A stretch of DNA of 64,000 nucleotides from Amphiura filiformis. Its lineage: Eukaryota; Echinodermata; Ophiuroidea; Amphilepidida; Amphiuridae. Positions 1 through 12,494 of this stretch are shown here, piece by piece. Where the stretch lies: positions 15,529,208 through 15,593,207 of the forward strand of contig NC_092642.1 of the NCBI RefSeq assembly GCF_039555335.1. The letters are read 5' to 3'. The notes under the pieces are model-generated. The model searched no databases, had not been told where the DNA came from, and saw only the letters and a program-made list of their open reading frames with translations. The translations under genes were made by a program, and so were the position numbers. The number at the start of each line of letters is the position of its first letter. Within the stretch, counting starts at the first letter, position 1.

Positions 1-71
1 TGTAAACAAACCTATTATCACAGCATCACCATCTGCTGAAGACGTTAGTCAAGCTAGCGAAAACGTTCCAG
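1..71 (+). CDS. 3' part of a coding exon, gene not identified
   Basis: Reading from base 2 gives an open frame ending ...EDVSQASENVP, followed by G plus a strong donor (G|GTAAGT at 72). The exon therefore ends in phase 1. Its 5' end is outside the window. The peptide is polar and Ser/Ala/Glu-rich with no domain I recognise. It lies on the same strand as the SYNPO2-like gene, whose small linker exons also end in phase 1. However, the next exon I can identify (20989) begins in phase 0, so the two cannot be joined directly. Either a small exon between them was missed, or this exon belongs to an upstream or alternative transcript. The coding call rests only on the donor, the open frame and the compatible phase. 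Confidence 0.5.
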
Positions 72-1002
72 GTAAGTGAAAAATAGTGTAGTGTTGAAGT
101 TAAAATCTTAAATCATATTTATATACAACGTCTATCCACTCCTACACATCCATCTTATTTTAGCATAAACTTTCAACGATACCGATTACGGTAGCGAAAT
201 GAACATAAAATACAACATCACCTTTGGGCAAAATATCCTTAAATTAGCCGTTTCCAAACTGTACATCCATAATTATTTTGACTTCGAGTGTGTTGTCATC
301 ACGCTTACAGCTACGGAACCTTTTATTTTGTGCCCAGCCCCATAGCACATCTCTCCTCAATCAGTAACTCCATAATATATATAATATATATAAAATTTAT
401 ATATATAGGTCACTGGCAATTAAATGGTTCAAGTTTGCTTATGCAACTTTATAAAAACATTGAAGACTTACGCATTATTAGTGATAATGAAAACAAAAGC
501 TTTGCAGGTCAATTTTAACTTAAAGTTTTATATTTTATATAAATATATTGTTACAAATGTTACAAGAGTAATTCATGATAATAATAATTGAACACTATTT
601 TAGAATTTCATCACTGGAATTGAACCAAATCGTCGAATGTCACGTTTATTGTTCATGTTGTTGAAGAAAACCTGCTCAGACACAAATATTCACATCTTGA
701 AAAACAGAAACATATTAGTATAATCATAGTATAATGTATATATAATAGTACGTTTTTATGCAATTCCTGTTTTGATTATTAATTTTGTGCTGTTAGATAA
801 TTGCAAATTACCACTTCTTTCAATTATTTGGATAGCTTTAAACCTTTTCCTGTTGTTAGTTGTTTTTTCTTGAAGGGTTGTATCTGTGACAGATACAAGC
901 CTACCATCAACATAACAGAGATGAGAATTCACCTAAAAGTTTAGTGGGTTTCTGAATGACTAAAATCCTGAACGAAATGTTGCCATTTTGCCTTAATTGG
1001 CT

Positions 1003-1093
1003 TGATATGAAGATGAGTAAGGTCCAGTACCTGAAGTACGTGCAAACTTTGCACTAACTGATGTGATATCAGATGAGTAAGGTCCAGAACCTG
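1003..1093. repeat. Short tandem duplication, about 60-bp period
   Basis: The segment GATGAGTAAGGTCCAG with its surroundings occurs at about 1003-1033 and again at 1063-1093 with near identity (GTACCTG against GAACCTG after the shared core). This is two units of a local duplication and no coding role is visible. Confidence 0.6.
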
Positions 1094-1332
1094 CGGGTCT
1101 GCTTTTCACAAAAACTAACTGCATGTGTCAGCTCAGGTCAGCTATCGCAATTTTGACACACTTCTTCGACTTCTGGTCATATCATTCCAAGTGTCGGTGC
1201 AGTCTCCCAGTCAGAACTCTTTCCACCAGATGCTCCAGATGCCACATAAAAACCAAAATTATGTCCATGATTTTTGACCCCCCCCCCCTTCACTTCCAAA
1301 TTCATTGACTGTTATAATAACAAACGGTGACC

Positions 1333-1590
1333 TAAGTCTCGGGATTCAGTATCCAGATAAGATTAATGTCGATCAGACTTTGACAACTAGTTATTGCGCC
1401 CAAAAAAGTATTTAAAAAATAGAAAAGGGAGAAAAACTAGTTTACGTTTGTAGGATAATATTGTAACGGTATTATTATAATCTATTATTTTACCCTTTTT
1501 TTCTTCAATATTTGTCACTGTTTGAATGTCGATCTTTTCTCGGGATTGAGTACCTATTAATGTTGACCAGACTTGGACAACTAGGTTAAT
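1333..1590. repeat. Direct repeat pair about 200 bp apart
   Basis: Similar 55-bp segments, CTCGGGATTCAGTA...GACAACTAG at about 1337-1392 and CTCGGGATTGAGTA...GACAACTAG at about 1539-1585, lie in the same orientation. The second is shorter by a few bases. This looks like an old local duplication. Confidence 0.5.
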
Positions 1591-2912
1591 GGTTATTACA
1601 TAATTAACAGAAATAATTAATTAGTATTTGGCGCGAAATTGGTCAGCTATTCTTCCTGCATTTGATCCAACGATTTCCTTCGGCCATCCACCCACAAGCC
1701 ACAGCATGCTTTGTAGGATAGTAATAGACTGTACGCATGATTCTAAAATATTCATATGAATTCTATAGGCTTGGAAAAGTTCATTCGCACTTTTGGAGAA
1801 GGTTTGGTACAAATATAAGTCATGTAAGTAGATAGAATAATTATGTTTGTTTTGTTATACTTTTGACTGCATTTTAATATACTGAAACACGAACACGACA
1901 AATTCATATTTTAAATGCATTGCTAAGTTTTCTTTCTGGTCATGCTTGTTTCGGTACATTTTTAAGTAGGAAAATTCCTTTCTATATTGTGACAATAATT
2001 TATATGGCGATGGCTACTTGTAATATATTAAAATGATGTTCTTGAATAATTTAAATATAAATATAATCTTGAATATAATCGCCATACTTTTCTGATAATT
2101 TTATTGTTATCATATTTTATAGTTACTAAGTTCACCATTTCATCCAAATAACCTGACTTGACCCATATTCATGATATTGCACGTTCTCTTACTTAATATC
2201 TTTTCTTATCCCACAATGCACTCTCCAAATAACCGCGATTCGGATTTCTTAAGCCACGTTTGATAAAGCTGTCCATGGATATTACACTATACGCGACCCC
2301 CAGAATAGTGCATGGTGGGATGTGGAGGAAAAAGCCTATGAGCCTACGGGAAACTTGAGCTAATTAACGGGAACACTTAATTAGACCCTAAATACCTTTC
2401 TGACCGAACACAAAGACAATATAATTATGATCTAACCTATTAAAACATAACGGTAATATATAGCAACGGTATCTCATTATACCGTCTGTGGCATCGCGTC
2501 ACGCCGCCATGCATTATTAGGACCGTTATATTTAAAACCATGTGTCGAACATTATTCTTTTCTGGTCTTTGGTTTCTGTGTTGCTATGATGTGATAGCAG
2601 AATTATATGTAACCAAAATAAATGGTCTAATTCCGCATGCTTCCTAGGCCTCGGGACAGATGGTTTGGTATGTTAAGGAAATTCAAAATTGACAGAACCA
2701 TGTTAATGGATCAGGTGGTTCCGTCTTCAAGTACACTATTTATCTTCCTGGTAATTTTTGTTTTTGGTCTCAGTTTAACCGCACTTTATAGATAGATATC
2801 TATTTCTATATCAATTTTCAATATTAATCGCATACATCTTTCATGTCTTTATAGAAACAACACAATTGCAGTAAGTGATAAACCTCTTTTTTACCGAAGC
2901 AATACAAAATAT

Positions 2913-3181
2913 CGAGGGCTTAGAGCCAGAACTAGCTATGTCCACAATTACATGTTACTCATTTCGGCAACAAATGGATGGTTAATTCTGCCCTCCATAA
3001 TAAATGCAAGTGACTTTGGGGTATGTGCATGGTCACTTAATAGTTAGACGCAAGTGACCATGCACATTGCACATACCCCAAAGTCACTTACATTATATTA
3101 TAGAGGGCAGAATTAACCGTCCATTTGTTGCCGAAATGAGTAACATGTAATTGTGGACATAGCTATAGCCCTAAGCCCTCG
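2913..3181. mobile_element. Foldback (hairpin) element, 269 bp
   Basis: Nearly the whole element is one inverted repeat. The left arm from 2913 (CGAGGGCTTAGAGC) pairs with the right arm ending at 3181 (GCCCTAAGCCCTCG). Pairing continues inward over about 120 bp through the segments ATGTTACTCATTTCGGCAAC and GACTTTGGGGTATGTGCATG, to a loop of about 13 bases near 3042. It has no coding capacity. The form fits a non-autonomous foldback or MITE-type DNA transposon; no clear target-site duplication is visible. Confidence 0.8.
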
Positions 3182-5567
3182 AATGTTGCTGAAGATCTTG
3201 CATCAGGACTTTTCAAAAGGTGCGGTTTGAGTACATCGTGTTCATCTCTGTTTATAGAATATGATATCTAAATGTGGAGTAGCTTTCATCGTATAATTAG
3301 GTTAATTCCTATGTTACCAGACTCAGTGAATTCAATTAAAACCTATATCCTATATCTGATCTGGGAGGCAGGTGAAACTGAGTTCAATGTTGATGCTATG
3401 CTATTAATATCTATCATGTCTATATATTGTTTCATCCAAGATCCTCAAAGATGCAATCATGCCGCATCAGAGAATGGAGTTCCGTTGCTTCATTGGTTAT
3501 AACAGCTTAGTCAATTTCTGAAAAATAATTCCAACTTTGCGGACTTTTGTCGTAATATAAGTTGCTACCATTATATGTCAGTGTCTACTATATCGATATC
3601 GATGAAAGTAAATTCTTGATCAATTAAAATTGAAATTAGCAGCCTTGGGCAAAAAATTTGGATCATTATAAATACGAAGAGTTGTAAAGACTGATATTAT
3701 ATCAGTGCCGGTAACTTTTATATACTTTGCGTCTAACATCTCGCATGAACTCGCATTGCTCTTTCTGAAGTGTAACATTGAGATATTTGTGACTTGCAAT
3801 TGAAAGACTTGTGTTTACCGACAATTTTGAAACGTCTCTATTCCAAAGGATTGTTTTCCGAATGTTCGTCTGAACCCTCGTTGACAACTTGACATGAAGA
3901 TAGATTGATAAAAACAAGAAACTTAAAAAGGCCCACTGTCTAAGTCTAACTTAGGACCTAGTTGTGTAGCTTCATGCCCGGGACCACGCTGTACCTGGAC
4001 GTAACTCATCGTGCAAAAATAGTAATAGATCCTACTCCAGGATCCGACTATAATAGAGCTGACAGATTTGATTGGCATATCATCATCAAATGATTGACAA
4101 TCTTTAGCAGCTGTGCAATATGTAACAATAACTCGCTAACTTTTATGGAAGTTCCTATTATTGTTAGTTTGAATGTATATAGCGTTTGAGACTCCTTTTA
4201 TCCTGCAAAAATTACCGCCCATCAGGTGAGCGGGAAAGGACATTACTTTAAGATAATTCATGTTAGTGTTGTGTTTTTCAGAATGTGGACGAGTATTGTA
4301 ATAAAGCACACATAATTACAGTGTACCTCAGATTTAAAGTATACATGTACTCTGGACTTAGGAATCTTGTGATATGTTATTTTGCTGAGTAGCTCTGCGT
4401 TCAGAGTAAAAACCTGGAATAAAAGTCACGTCAACAATCAATTATTCATCATTTTCCTTGAAAATAAGATGTAATGTGTATTATGTTGATATTATCTGTC
4501 ACTTTATCGAACCGAATATTACTGTTTCGTGGTCAATGTGGTTGTCCCCATCTTTTAACACCAACATGCGCTTAGGCTTTGGCTTAGGGCGTTGCATATA
4601 TACCTTTAGTGTTGATTAAGCCTTGCATTAAGTTGCATGAGCATTAAGGTGTAAATTGGAGTTAATTATCTAGGTTTCCATACAACAGTCTGCTCTGTGA
4701 TTGTGAAGAGCCTATGACTCGGCAACTAGTTACAGCAAATATTCTGACAATCAAATTGCTACCAAAACAATAAGATTACGATTGTGTAGGCATATTCTAT
4801 TCAAAGTTAACGTAGCGCACACGTTCTCAGGTCAATAGTGCTCTAAACCCTCGGACTAAATGACCAGGCTAACGGGCTGTTCCCAGCACAACAACCTGAA
4901 ATACTAAGTATCTTACCGACACGCATGAGACTCGGAATTCCTTGCGATTTATTATTACACTTGATTTGATGCTCACGAAGGCAGCCACAGCTTTCATGGC
5001 TGTTTAAGACCAACAAGTGTATCACAGTCATTTCCGAAAAGAGCAGTGTTTACTGTATGTTATAGTGCTATTGGATACCAAATGCAGATAAACTTAGTTT
5101 ATCAGTATGAAAAAAATATAAAGGGCGTTGGCTCTCAAAACGTTGTGCCTTGATATGTAAATCAGATATAGTTTCACGCTCCGTTACGCTGTATTTCGGA
5201 GCTTGCTCTTTTGTTATGCTAAACCCTTTCCCTATTTTCTGTGCACAAGGTCGGTGAATGAACATGAACAGAGTGTATCGCACGAGTATATAGTGCGGAC
5301 TAAATATCACATTAGTGTCCTCAAGGAATATAGGCCTAATGCAAGTCCAATTCTGTCATATCTATCAGAAATTAATTTCTTTGAAAGCAAATAGATTTCT
5401 GTTAAATTTTTATGTTTAGAGTTGAACTTGTAAAAAGTGACCCACAAAAGCTGCCAAAGTTATGATACCTGCATGCCAAAGTGATCTCCTTTATGGTGCT
5501 TCGTGCAGTTTTTGAACATATTGAAGTGACACTCCACCTAATAAAAACTCAGATGTCAGCCATAATA

Positions 5568-5814
5568 TGTACCCAGTACCCAAAAAATGATCATAATAAT
5601 GCCCATCATGCATATTTATGACAATGCCAAGTTGTAAACAAAATATTTAAGGACCCAAATGTGATTTACATCCGTATCAATTCAGTGCAACGACTGTGTA
5701 CCCAGTACCCACAGATGATCATAATAATGCCCATCGTGCATGACAAAGTTGTAATCAAATATTTAAATACCCAAATGTGATTTACATCGGTATCTATTCA
5801 GTGCAACGACTGTA
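5568..5814. repeat. Two-copy tandem duplication, about 120-bp unit
   Basis: TGTACCCAGTACCCA starts at 5568 and again at 5697. Both copies continue through ATGATCATAATAATGCCCAT, a gapped TTGTAA...AAATATTTAA segment and CAGTGCAACGACTGT. The second copy has lost about 12 bp. Divergence is low, so the duplication is fairly recent. Confidence 0.85.
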
Positions 5815-6914
5815 TTACATGGTATCTAACAACAAAATTGTTGGTCATCTGCGAGTTATAAACTTATCTCATAAATCATAGATCAATCCGCCGGAAATCT
5901 GCCGGACGAGTTTGTCACGTAGTTTAAGTCATCCGGCCTCCCCTAGCTGCTGTTTAATTAAGCTTACAAACTGCACAAAAATTTTGCGATGTACTTGATT
6001 CTGTGAAAAAATCCAGACTTAAGAACCAGCATTCTGAACCAACACTTGGCATGTTTGTATTTTTATGAAGGTCCTATAGTATGTAGAATTTATATTTGTG
6101 TCAAGCTTTTGGGGAAGTGTCTTTTGGGGAATTGTATGTATAGGCCCTATATCGACATACATGCGCATTCAGGGCTTACTTGTCAATGAAATATTCTGTC
6201 ACTCAACAGGGAAGCGGTTTATTATATCAATAATTTACAGATTGAAAACATTGAACTTGCACATTAATTGAATGTTAACATTTATGTATTTATGAATACC
6301 GGTATTATGAATGTTAACATATTTTTGAATGTCAACCTTTCATACAATGTACGAGCGTATGTTTCAGAATGATATTTTAGCAACTAACCGTGGCTCGATT
6401 CAAATCCTTCATTTTTGTAACGGATTTTGTAATTCCTATTGATGTGCTTTGAGGCGTGAAACACCCGGGGTGAAACATCACAATTGTGAAAAACGCTTTC
6501 TTAATTGTAAAATTCCGTCCGAATTTGATTGACAGCATTCTTTTGTGGACTCTAATTTGCCCGATAATCCTTTTGTGGGACACTGAATAAATTACGTAAC
6601 ACGGAAAAAATATGGTCACCAGCAGGACACAGTTTTTTTAACCTCAATATTTTATTTCATACAATGGCCTTGGACTACTATAAGTCATACTCCGGCGACT
6701 TGAGGTCAAGTGTTGTGTTTTGATTGTAGTAAAGTGGATGCTAATAGACTGTACCATTGGAAATTAGACCGTTCGGCTCATAATGAAAGACTTGAACCGA
6801 GCCAGTTTAATAACATATATCTATGAAGATTTTATTATTTGATTGATGGATACTGCAGTTACTATCCGTTTTCCTATACACAATACACAGTGCTCTCACC
6901 ATTGACGCGTGAAA

Positions 6915-7254
6915 TAGTGTATGTTAGAAGTATAGGCAATTGCCTAGTTAACGTCACTGTGTGAAAAATAACCGGCCAATATTTAAAGTACTCTTCTGAA
7001 ATTCTAGAAAATATAGTTTTGTAACATGTCCTAAATTTTTAGCTAATTTAGATGTTTGGAAATATTCGCACTTTGGTGTTTTAGTGTATGTTATATAGGT
7101 AATAGGACATTGCCTTGTTAACGTTACTGTGTGAAAAATAACCGGCCAATATTTAAAGTACTCTTCTGAAATTCTAGAAAATATAGTTTTGTAACATGTC
7201 CTAAATGTTTAGCTAATTTAGGTATTTGGAAATATTCGCACTTTGGTGTTTTAG
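6915..7254. repeat. Two-copy tandem duplication, about 168-bp unit
   Basis: Copy one (6915-7081) and copy two (7082-7254) both run from TAGTGTATGTTA through GTGTGAAAAATAACCGGCCA and GAAATTCTAGAAAATATAG to CACTTTGGTGTTTTAG. Only a handful of differences and small indels separate them. No open frame spans both. Confidence 0.9.
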
Positions 7255-7324
7255 GAAGGATATGTAAACGACAGATAACACCAAAAAATATGAAGAAATT
7301 ATTTCCAAACCGTGTTACGGTCCA

Positions 7325-7455
7325 CAGCCATTATGTTTCTCATTTTCAAGAATGCTCGTTAACAATATGCACACTATTGTCTCATTTCGTGAACAAAGGC
7401 CCACACAGTATTGTTACCTTGCGTTTGCTTTATACTCGTTCACCCAACTGAAACT
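7325..7455. repeat. Dispersed repeat, related copy at about 59.58-59.69 kb
   Basis: The segment with ACAATATGCACACTATTGTC, then AACAAAGGCCCACACAGTAT and TGCGTTTGCTTT, recurs in the same orientation around 59581-59690 as CAATATGCAGAATATTGTTC, CCCACACAGTATTGTTAC and TGCGTTTGCTTT. This is an interspersed repeat of unknown class. Confidence 0.65.
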
Positions 7456-8178
7456 ATAATACCAGCTCATTGCTCATTGCACAGGTAAAACAGAAACATG
7501 TGTAGTGTGGATTTAACCAGAGAAGATCTGATGTAACATAGTTGAGCTGTTTTCAATGAGTGTTATCTTGGTTTAATAGCTTTTAATAGGGTTTAAGTCC
7601 TGCAAAGGTCGTGGTGAATTCTACTGTAGACATGACTGCATCATGGTCGCTAATACCAATTTTGCGTTGAAAGTAAAATTTCGTATTGCGTTTACAGTTT
7701 TGTGCGTATGTTGTTGCAATATTTAATGTTTTACTTTTTGTTCGAAAAGGTGAATAACGAGGAAAGAATTCCATTAATTGCTATAGGGTTCCAGTGGGAA
7801 TTCAGATATCGTGCTTAGTTTAGTTTAGATAGGAAATGAAATCCATCATAAATTTTCATCACAATTTAATATTTTCATTTACGTTATCTCATTTCCTCTT
7901 CCATGTTTGTGTTCTCTCTAAAATGAAAAAACTTTAATAAAAATATAATTGACCAAAAGAGATCCATATGTCTCTATGAGTCTGTGACTCATCTTGAGAT
8001 ATTATCAATAATTTATTCATATTTACCTTGATTACGAACGTAATTATGCAGGAAACTTGAAAAGGAATTGTGAAAACTTGATAATGAAACCGACAACAAC
8101 GTATGACCTTGGGACACATTGGCGTAAATAGATGTTGACGTTTAACTCTGACGTCTCTGAGAAAAGTTAAGGGAATGC

Positions 8179-8341
8179 TCTTACTACAGTTTGTCCACTC
8201 TGAAGTACAAAGTGACAACGCGCGCGTATACAGCGCGTAAACAGTGCGCAGTGATGCTGCTGAAGGTATGCGTGCCTTCAAAGTCGGCACAATGTGTGCG
8301 TCCGCGTCGGTACTTTGTACTTCAGAGTAGACTGACTGTAT
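8179..8341. mobile_element. Foldback element, 163 bp
   Basis: The left arm TACAGTTTGTCCACTCTGAA, continuing GTACAAAGTGACAACGCG, pairs with the right arm ending ...TTTGTACTTCAGAGTAGACT then GACTGTA at 8341. Arms are about 40 bp, with a GC-rich centre carrying CGCGCG. A predicted minus-strand open frame across this region is a by-product of the repeat. Confidence 0.65.
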
Positions 8342-9380
8342 AAAGCCGAGTGTGCAATTTCCAATCAGAGGCTAAACGGTGATACCAAAAATAAATACAA
8401 AAAACACCTTCACCAATGTTCACCTACCCATCCACAAATTATACATAGCCTATAAGCCACATACGCGATAGTTCAATCAGTGAAACCCGCCCACGGATTG
8501 CATTATTCTGTCACATCTGACAGTGCAATCCAACGATCTCAATAGACACATTGTTTATTTATGATATGACCCTTCTTATGAAATCTGACACACGCATCGA
8601 TGTCTTATTTCAAGATAATTACTTGACAAGTTTCCTTTACCAATATGGTTAATACCATTATTGCTGCAATATGAACTCCTTGCTACTATACCGTATATGT
8701 TCAAATTGAACTGTTTTTAAATATTTCAATTTGAAAGCGAGTTAAGAAGTTCAGATCACGAGGAAAATTCAGATAAATGAATCGTTCGATACAAACTATT
8801 ATCCAGAATACCGGCCCATAATAGCGCGTTCATGATGTCACGTTCCAATTAAGTTGTATCTCGTTGACGTCTGCGCAAATAAAAATAACTCCTTTTGCCG
8901 CCCTTTTCATAGGTGACATTTTGTTTTCGTAACGCTATTTTTGCGGTAAAATGAGTAGCTGTTATCTGTGCACGCCTCCATTACCTTATATTGGGGGTAA
9001 GGCGCATCCTGACCTAATACCAGCAATAATTTTAATTGCAGTAAAAACACAAACCCAACTGGCATAAATTCTTGTCATAATCTTTGTTAAAATTTTGTTT
9101 TATGATTTATTAAACGACGGTCAAGTCGCAACTCGGTCAGGTCAAGATGACTCATTAGTATTTTGTTTGCATTCATCTCAGGTCAAAAACAAAATAACAA
9201 GAAGTAAAAACAAACAAAATTAATCGCTGCGATGTCAACATTTCAACGGCCATGCTAATAATTATTTGCATTCTGCATGAAAATGCATTCAAAAGAATAT
9301 CAAGCATAATTATGCCTAGTATTGGTTCAATGATATCATAGTGTATCATTGCAAGAATCTAAAATCTATTCTTAGAACCT

Positions 9381-9654
9381 ATCCCAGATAACATGCATAT
9401 ATTGGCCCAATGTTGGTTTTCGAACGCCATTATTTTGCTGCCCATATTGGGACAATCTTGGCTTACCATCGGTAATCTTCATATTGGCATCACAGTGGCA
9501 GCCTAAATTGGTCCAATATAGGCCCAATATTTGGCCCAAGCCCAATCTTGGACCAATCTTGAGCAAATCTTGAGCCCATGAGCAAATGATATTGGGCCAT
9601 TATTGAACATATATCGGGCCACCATCGGACCAATATCGCCATGTTATTTGGGAT
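9381..9654. mobile_element. MITE with internal CCAATATTGG-type repeats
   Basis: The ends form inverted repeats of about 25 bp: ATCCCAGATAACATG at the left and CATGTTATTTGGGAT at the right. The interior consists of short degenerate units around TTGGCCCAATAT, TTGGTCCAATATAGG and TTGGACCAATCTTGAG. I see no coding capacity and no unambiguous target duplication. Confidence 0.65.
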
Positions 9655-10060
9655 ATTATCATGATTATGGTAACGTGCAAAAGCATTGAACTCACGTATA
9701 AAGTTGCACGTAATCATGGCAATGAGCAATTGGAAACTAACCAATGAGCTGAATCGGTCTTTGAAGGTATGAATAGAAAGATCTAGTTCATTGGTTTAAA
9801 TCAGTAGCTCGATCGTTGCCAGCTTGCGACTGATGGATGGCACACAGTTTATCATGCTAATAGAGTGAAATCTGAAGCAATATGATAGCGAAGATGAACC
9901 TAGTCTGTCCGGAGATGAACTTGCTATTGCCCTTCATCCTCTGATTCCTCTCATGACAATGATGACAATTTCACACACTCTCCTCCCTCAATCTTAATTC
10001 TCACGGAGTCACGTTGGTGAAGAATCTGATGATGGACGAACAGGGGAAAAGGCTGATGAA

Positions 10061-10393
10061 ACATTGTATAGCAGGGCGATGACCCAACTACAGGTCGTGA
10101 TCTATTGGTGACAATACTTGAATCTAGTGTTAGTCAACTTGCTCGAGATTTCACTGTTCTCTTTTCCAGTATTTGGTTGTCTTGTGGTCCAAATCTTGAC
10201 TTGTAAGTCTTTAAAGCCAGTTAGCTGTTGTGAGTTGGGTGAATCGAAGTATCCTGTGATTAGTAATGACCTCTGGCGAAAATTGTTATGATTAATTTGA
10301 AGCGGGATTGATGAAGAATTCAAATATTATAGTTACACTTTTGTAGGTCTTGTGGTTCTTGAGGTATGATGTAAGAGTGTCGAAACGAAACAT
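10061..10393 (+). repeat. Dispersed repeat, about 330 bp; inverted copy at 15886-16202
   Basis: Long stretches match the reverse complement of 15886-16202. Examples are GATGACCCAACT, GGTCGTGATCT, CACTGTTCTCTT, CAGTATTTGGTTGTCTTGTG and CACTTTTGTAGGTCTTGTGG, at perhaps 80 percent identity. Neither copy has an intact open frame. It could be a fragment of a larger mobile element; class unknown. Confidence 0.75.
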
Positions 10394-10675
10394 CTTCATA
10401 CAATTACACACATCTCAAGAACCACAATACATTAAGCAATTTTTTAAAGTGCATGATTGGCATTCAGTAAAGTACCCGTTCAAGTCTTCAAGGTGTAACC
10501 TTTCCTTGATTCCCAAATCTACAATGAAAAAAGATTGCGGTTATAAATATCAGTGTTTTGATATACACGTCTCTGAAACAATTTTTTTTTCCGTTTCCTG
10601 ACAACTGCATTAATATTCCTAATTGTGGTGTATGCACTAATATTCCCACCGAGAATAATAAAGCACTCCAGCTCG

Positions 10676-11149
10676 CGGTTGTTTGATGTCATCATTTGTT
10701 ACTCATTCCCAACAAAACATTATTATAATTTCAATTCTAGACCTGAATGATACCAACAGCTATCACACTAATAAAATGTGTATACACATATATTTTGGAG
10801 TAATTTTTAACATAGATTTTCGTTTCTATATCAAATTATTCATCTTTTTCTGATTTTTTGTGGTAATTTTAATTCTATAAACTGTAGATTTGTGTGCAAA
10901 TTGAGGGCGCTATTTACATATATTTTAAAATTAAATTAGCCAAATAATAAGACTTATACCTTACATTTCATGATAAAAAGTTTTTTTGAAAATTCCCTTG
11001 TCACTTGTTAGTCTGTTTGCTGATGTTATAACACCATTTTACAAATGTCTATCCTTTGTAAAGACGCAAACAAGATTTTGGATAAATAGCGCCATCATTG
11101 TTCAACTTTTCTTTAAAATGACTCAGTTTTACATGTCATCAAACAACCG
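10676..11149. mobile_element. MITE family A, copy 1 (complete, 474 bp)
   Basis: Terminal inverted repeats are CGGTTGTTTGATGTCAT at the left and ATGTCATCAAACAACCG at the right. The interior is AT-rich and non-coding. Two partial relatives lie in the window (21800-22197 and 41966-42407, both in the opposite orientation), sharing the terminus, a GCGCCCTCAATTTG block and the GATAGCTGTTGGTAT block. It is a non-autonomous DNA transposon family; the superfamily is not determined because no clear target duplication is visible. Confidence 0.8.
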
Positions 11150-12363
11150 TAATGGTATCAAAAGCACATTTTTTCAAACATTACAATGTCTTGAAGAATA
11201 AATTTAGAGCCATGAAGACTTGTGCCTTATATGTAGACATTTTTTTTATATAGAGGATGCTATTAAAGTTTCCTCTGTTTTCCAGATGAGTAATTGGTTT
11301 TACTCCAGCAACTAAAATGATTTAATACGGCAAAAATCAAGGTTTATTTTCCGGCTTAGAGTGGCACTGTATTATGACTGTAATCCAGAACATAGTTCTT
11401 TAGCCATGTTAGCTATGTATCCACAAAAATATGTAGTCTTATAATGACCTAGTGAACACTGGGTACCAAAACTCATACCTTTACACCATGAGAGCTAGTT
11501 TAAATAGCACATGGCAAATGTTGGTAATTGAAATACGCCAGTAAGATTGAGGCTATGTGGCTCATATAAAGTGTGTATGAAGTAGTTGGAATGACTCAAA
11601 TGTCGTAAACCAACCACTATTGAGTTATCTATATATCCAATGATGTTATCTTGTAATAATGATGGTAATAAATATATCACACGTTGCATATGAATTTTAA
11701 TTTCTCCTGATAAACATTTGGTATTACTTACATACAAATGTTTACTACAAGTCGTAAACAACATTATGTTCGGACTTTCGCTCAATGATGTATGAATGAC
11801 ATTCGCAACTAGACTATGAACATTCATGTAATCCATTGAGTTTGACGCATTTCGTGAGTGATCTTCTTTAAATTTTGAAATATTAGCATGTTTTGAATAT
11901 CAATGCCAACATCTATTGTGCTTAAACAAACAAAAAATTGCTCGCTCAAAATTACATATATTCTTATTGTTCATCTCAACTTCGCGTGACCTTGAAATTT
12001 GTCAGTTTTGTCTCCGAGTAAGCTTTTAATACCGAAGAACAAGTTTTAAATGAGTGAGTGAATTCGATTACAATATTAATTGTTAATTAATTGTTATAAC
12101 TTCTATTTTTCCAATGGTTTTGGTTTCTTTTGAGTTCAAGTATTGCATGGAATGGACAAGCTTCTCTTTACAAGTAACAAACTATTTTTTCATAGACCTA
12201 TAGATGATAGTCTGCAAGTCTAACAGATACAGCAGCTACAGTAACTATCACCAATTTAGATATACCTAAAAGTCAATTCATGTTGTAAACATGACATTTA
12301 AACACGCGGCAGCGATAGCTGTAATCTTTTATTAAAGTTGATTGCTTGTACAAATCTATAGTT

Positions 12364-12494
12364 CAAGTACCACTTCAGTCGCTCAGGAGTAAGCGATTTA
12401 ACTGTAACCAATAAGCTGCCTTATTACATTGTTACACCTTTAAGAACGTAGGTTAACATCCATTCGCTGATACGAGCGACTGAATGAAGTATGA
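12364..12494. mobile_element. Small foldback element
   Basis: CAAGTACCACTTCAGTCGCTC (from 12364, first 20 bases shown here less one) pairs imperfectly with GAGCGACTGAATGAAGTAT ending near 12492, giving arms of about 20 bp with three mismatches and a loop of about 90 bp. It could also be a chance inverted repeat. Confidence 0.4.

Noticed and set aside
7934..8290. 118-codon minus-strand frame
   Set aside because: It overlaps the 8179-8341 foldback element and has no recognisable motif.
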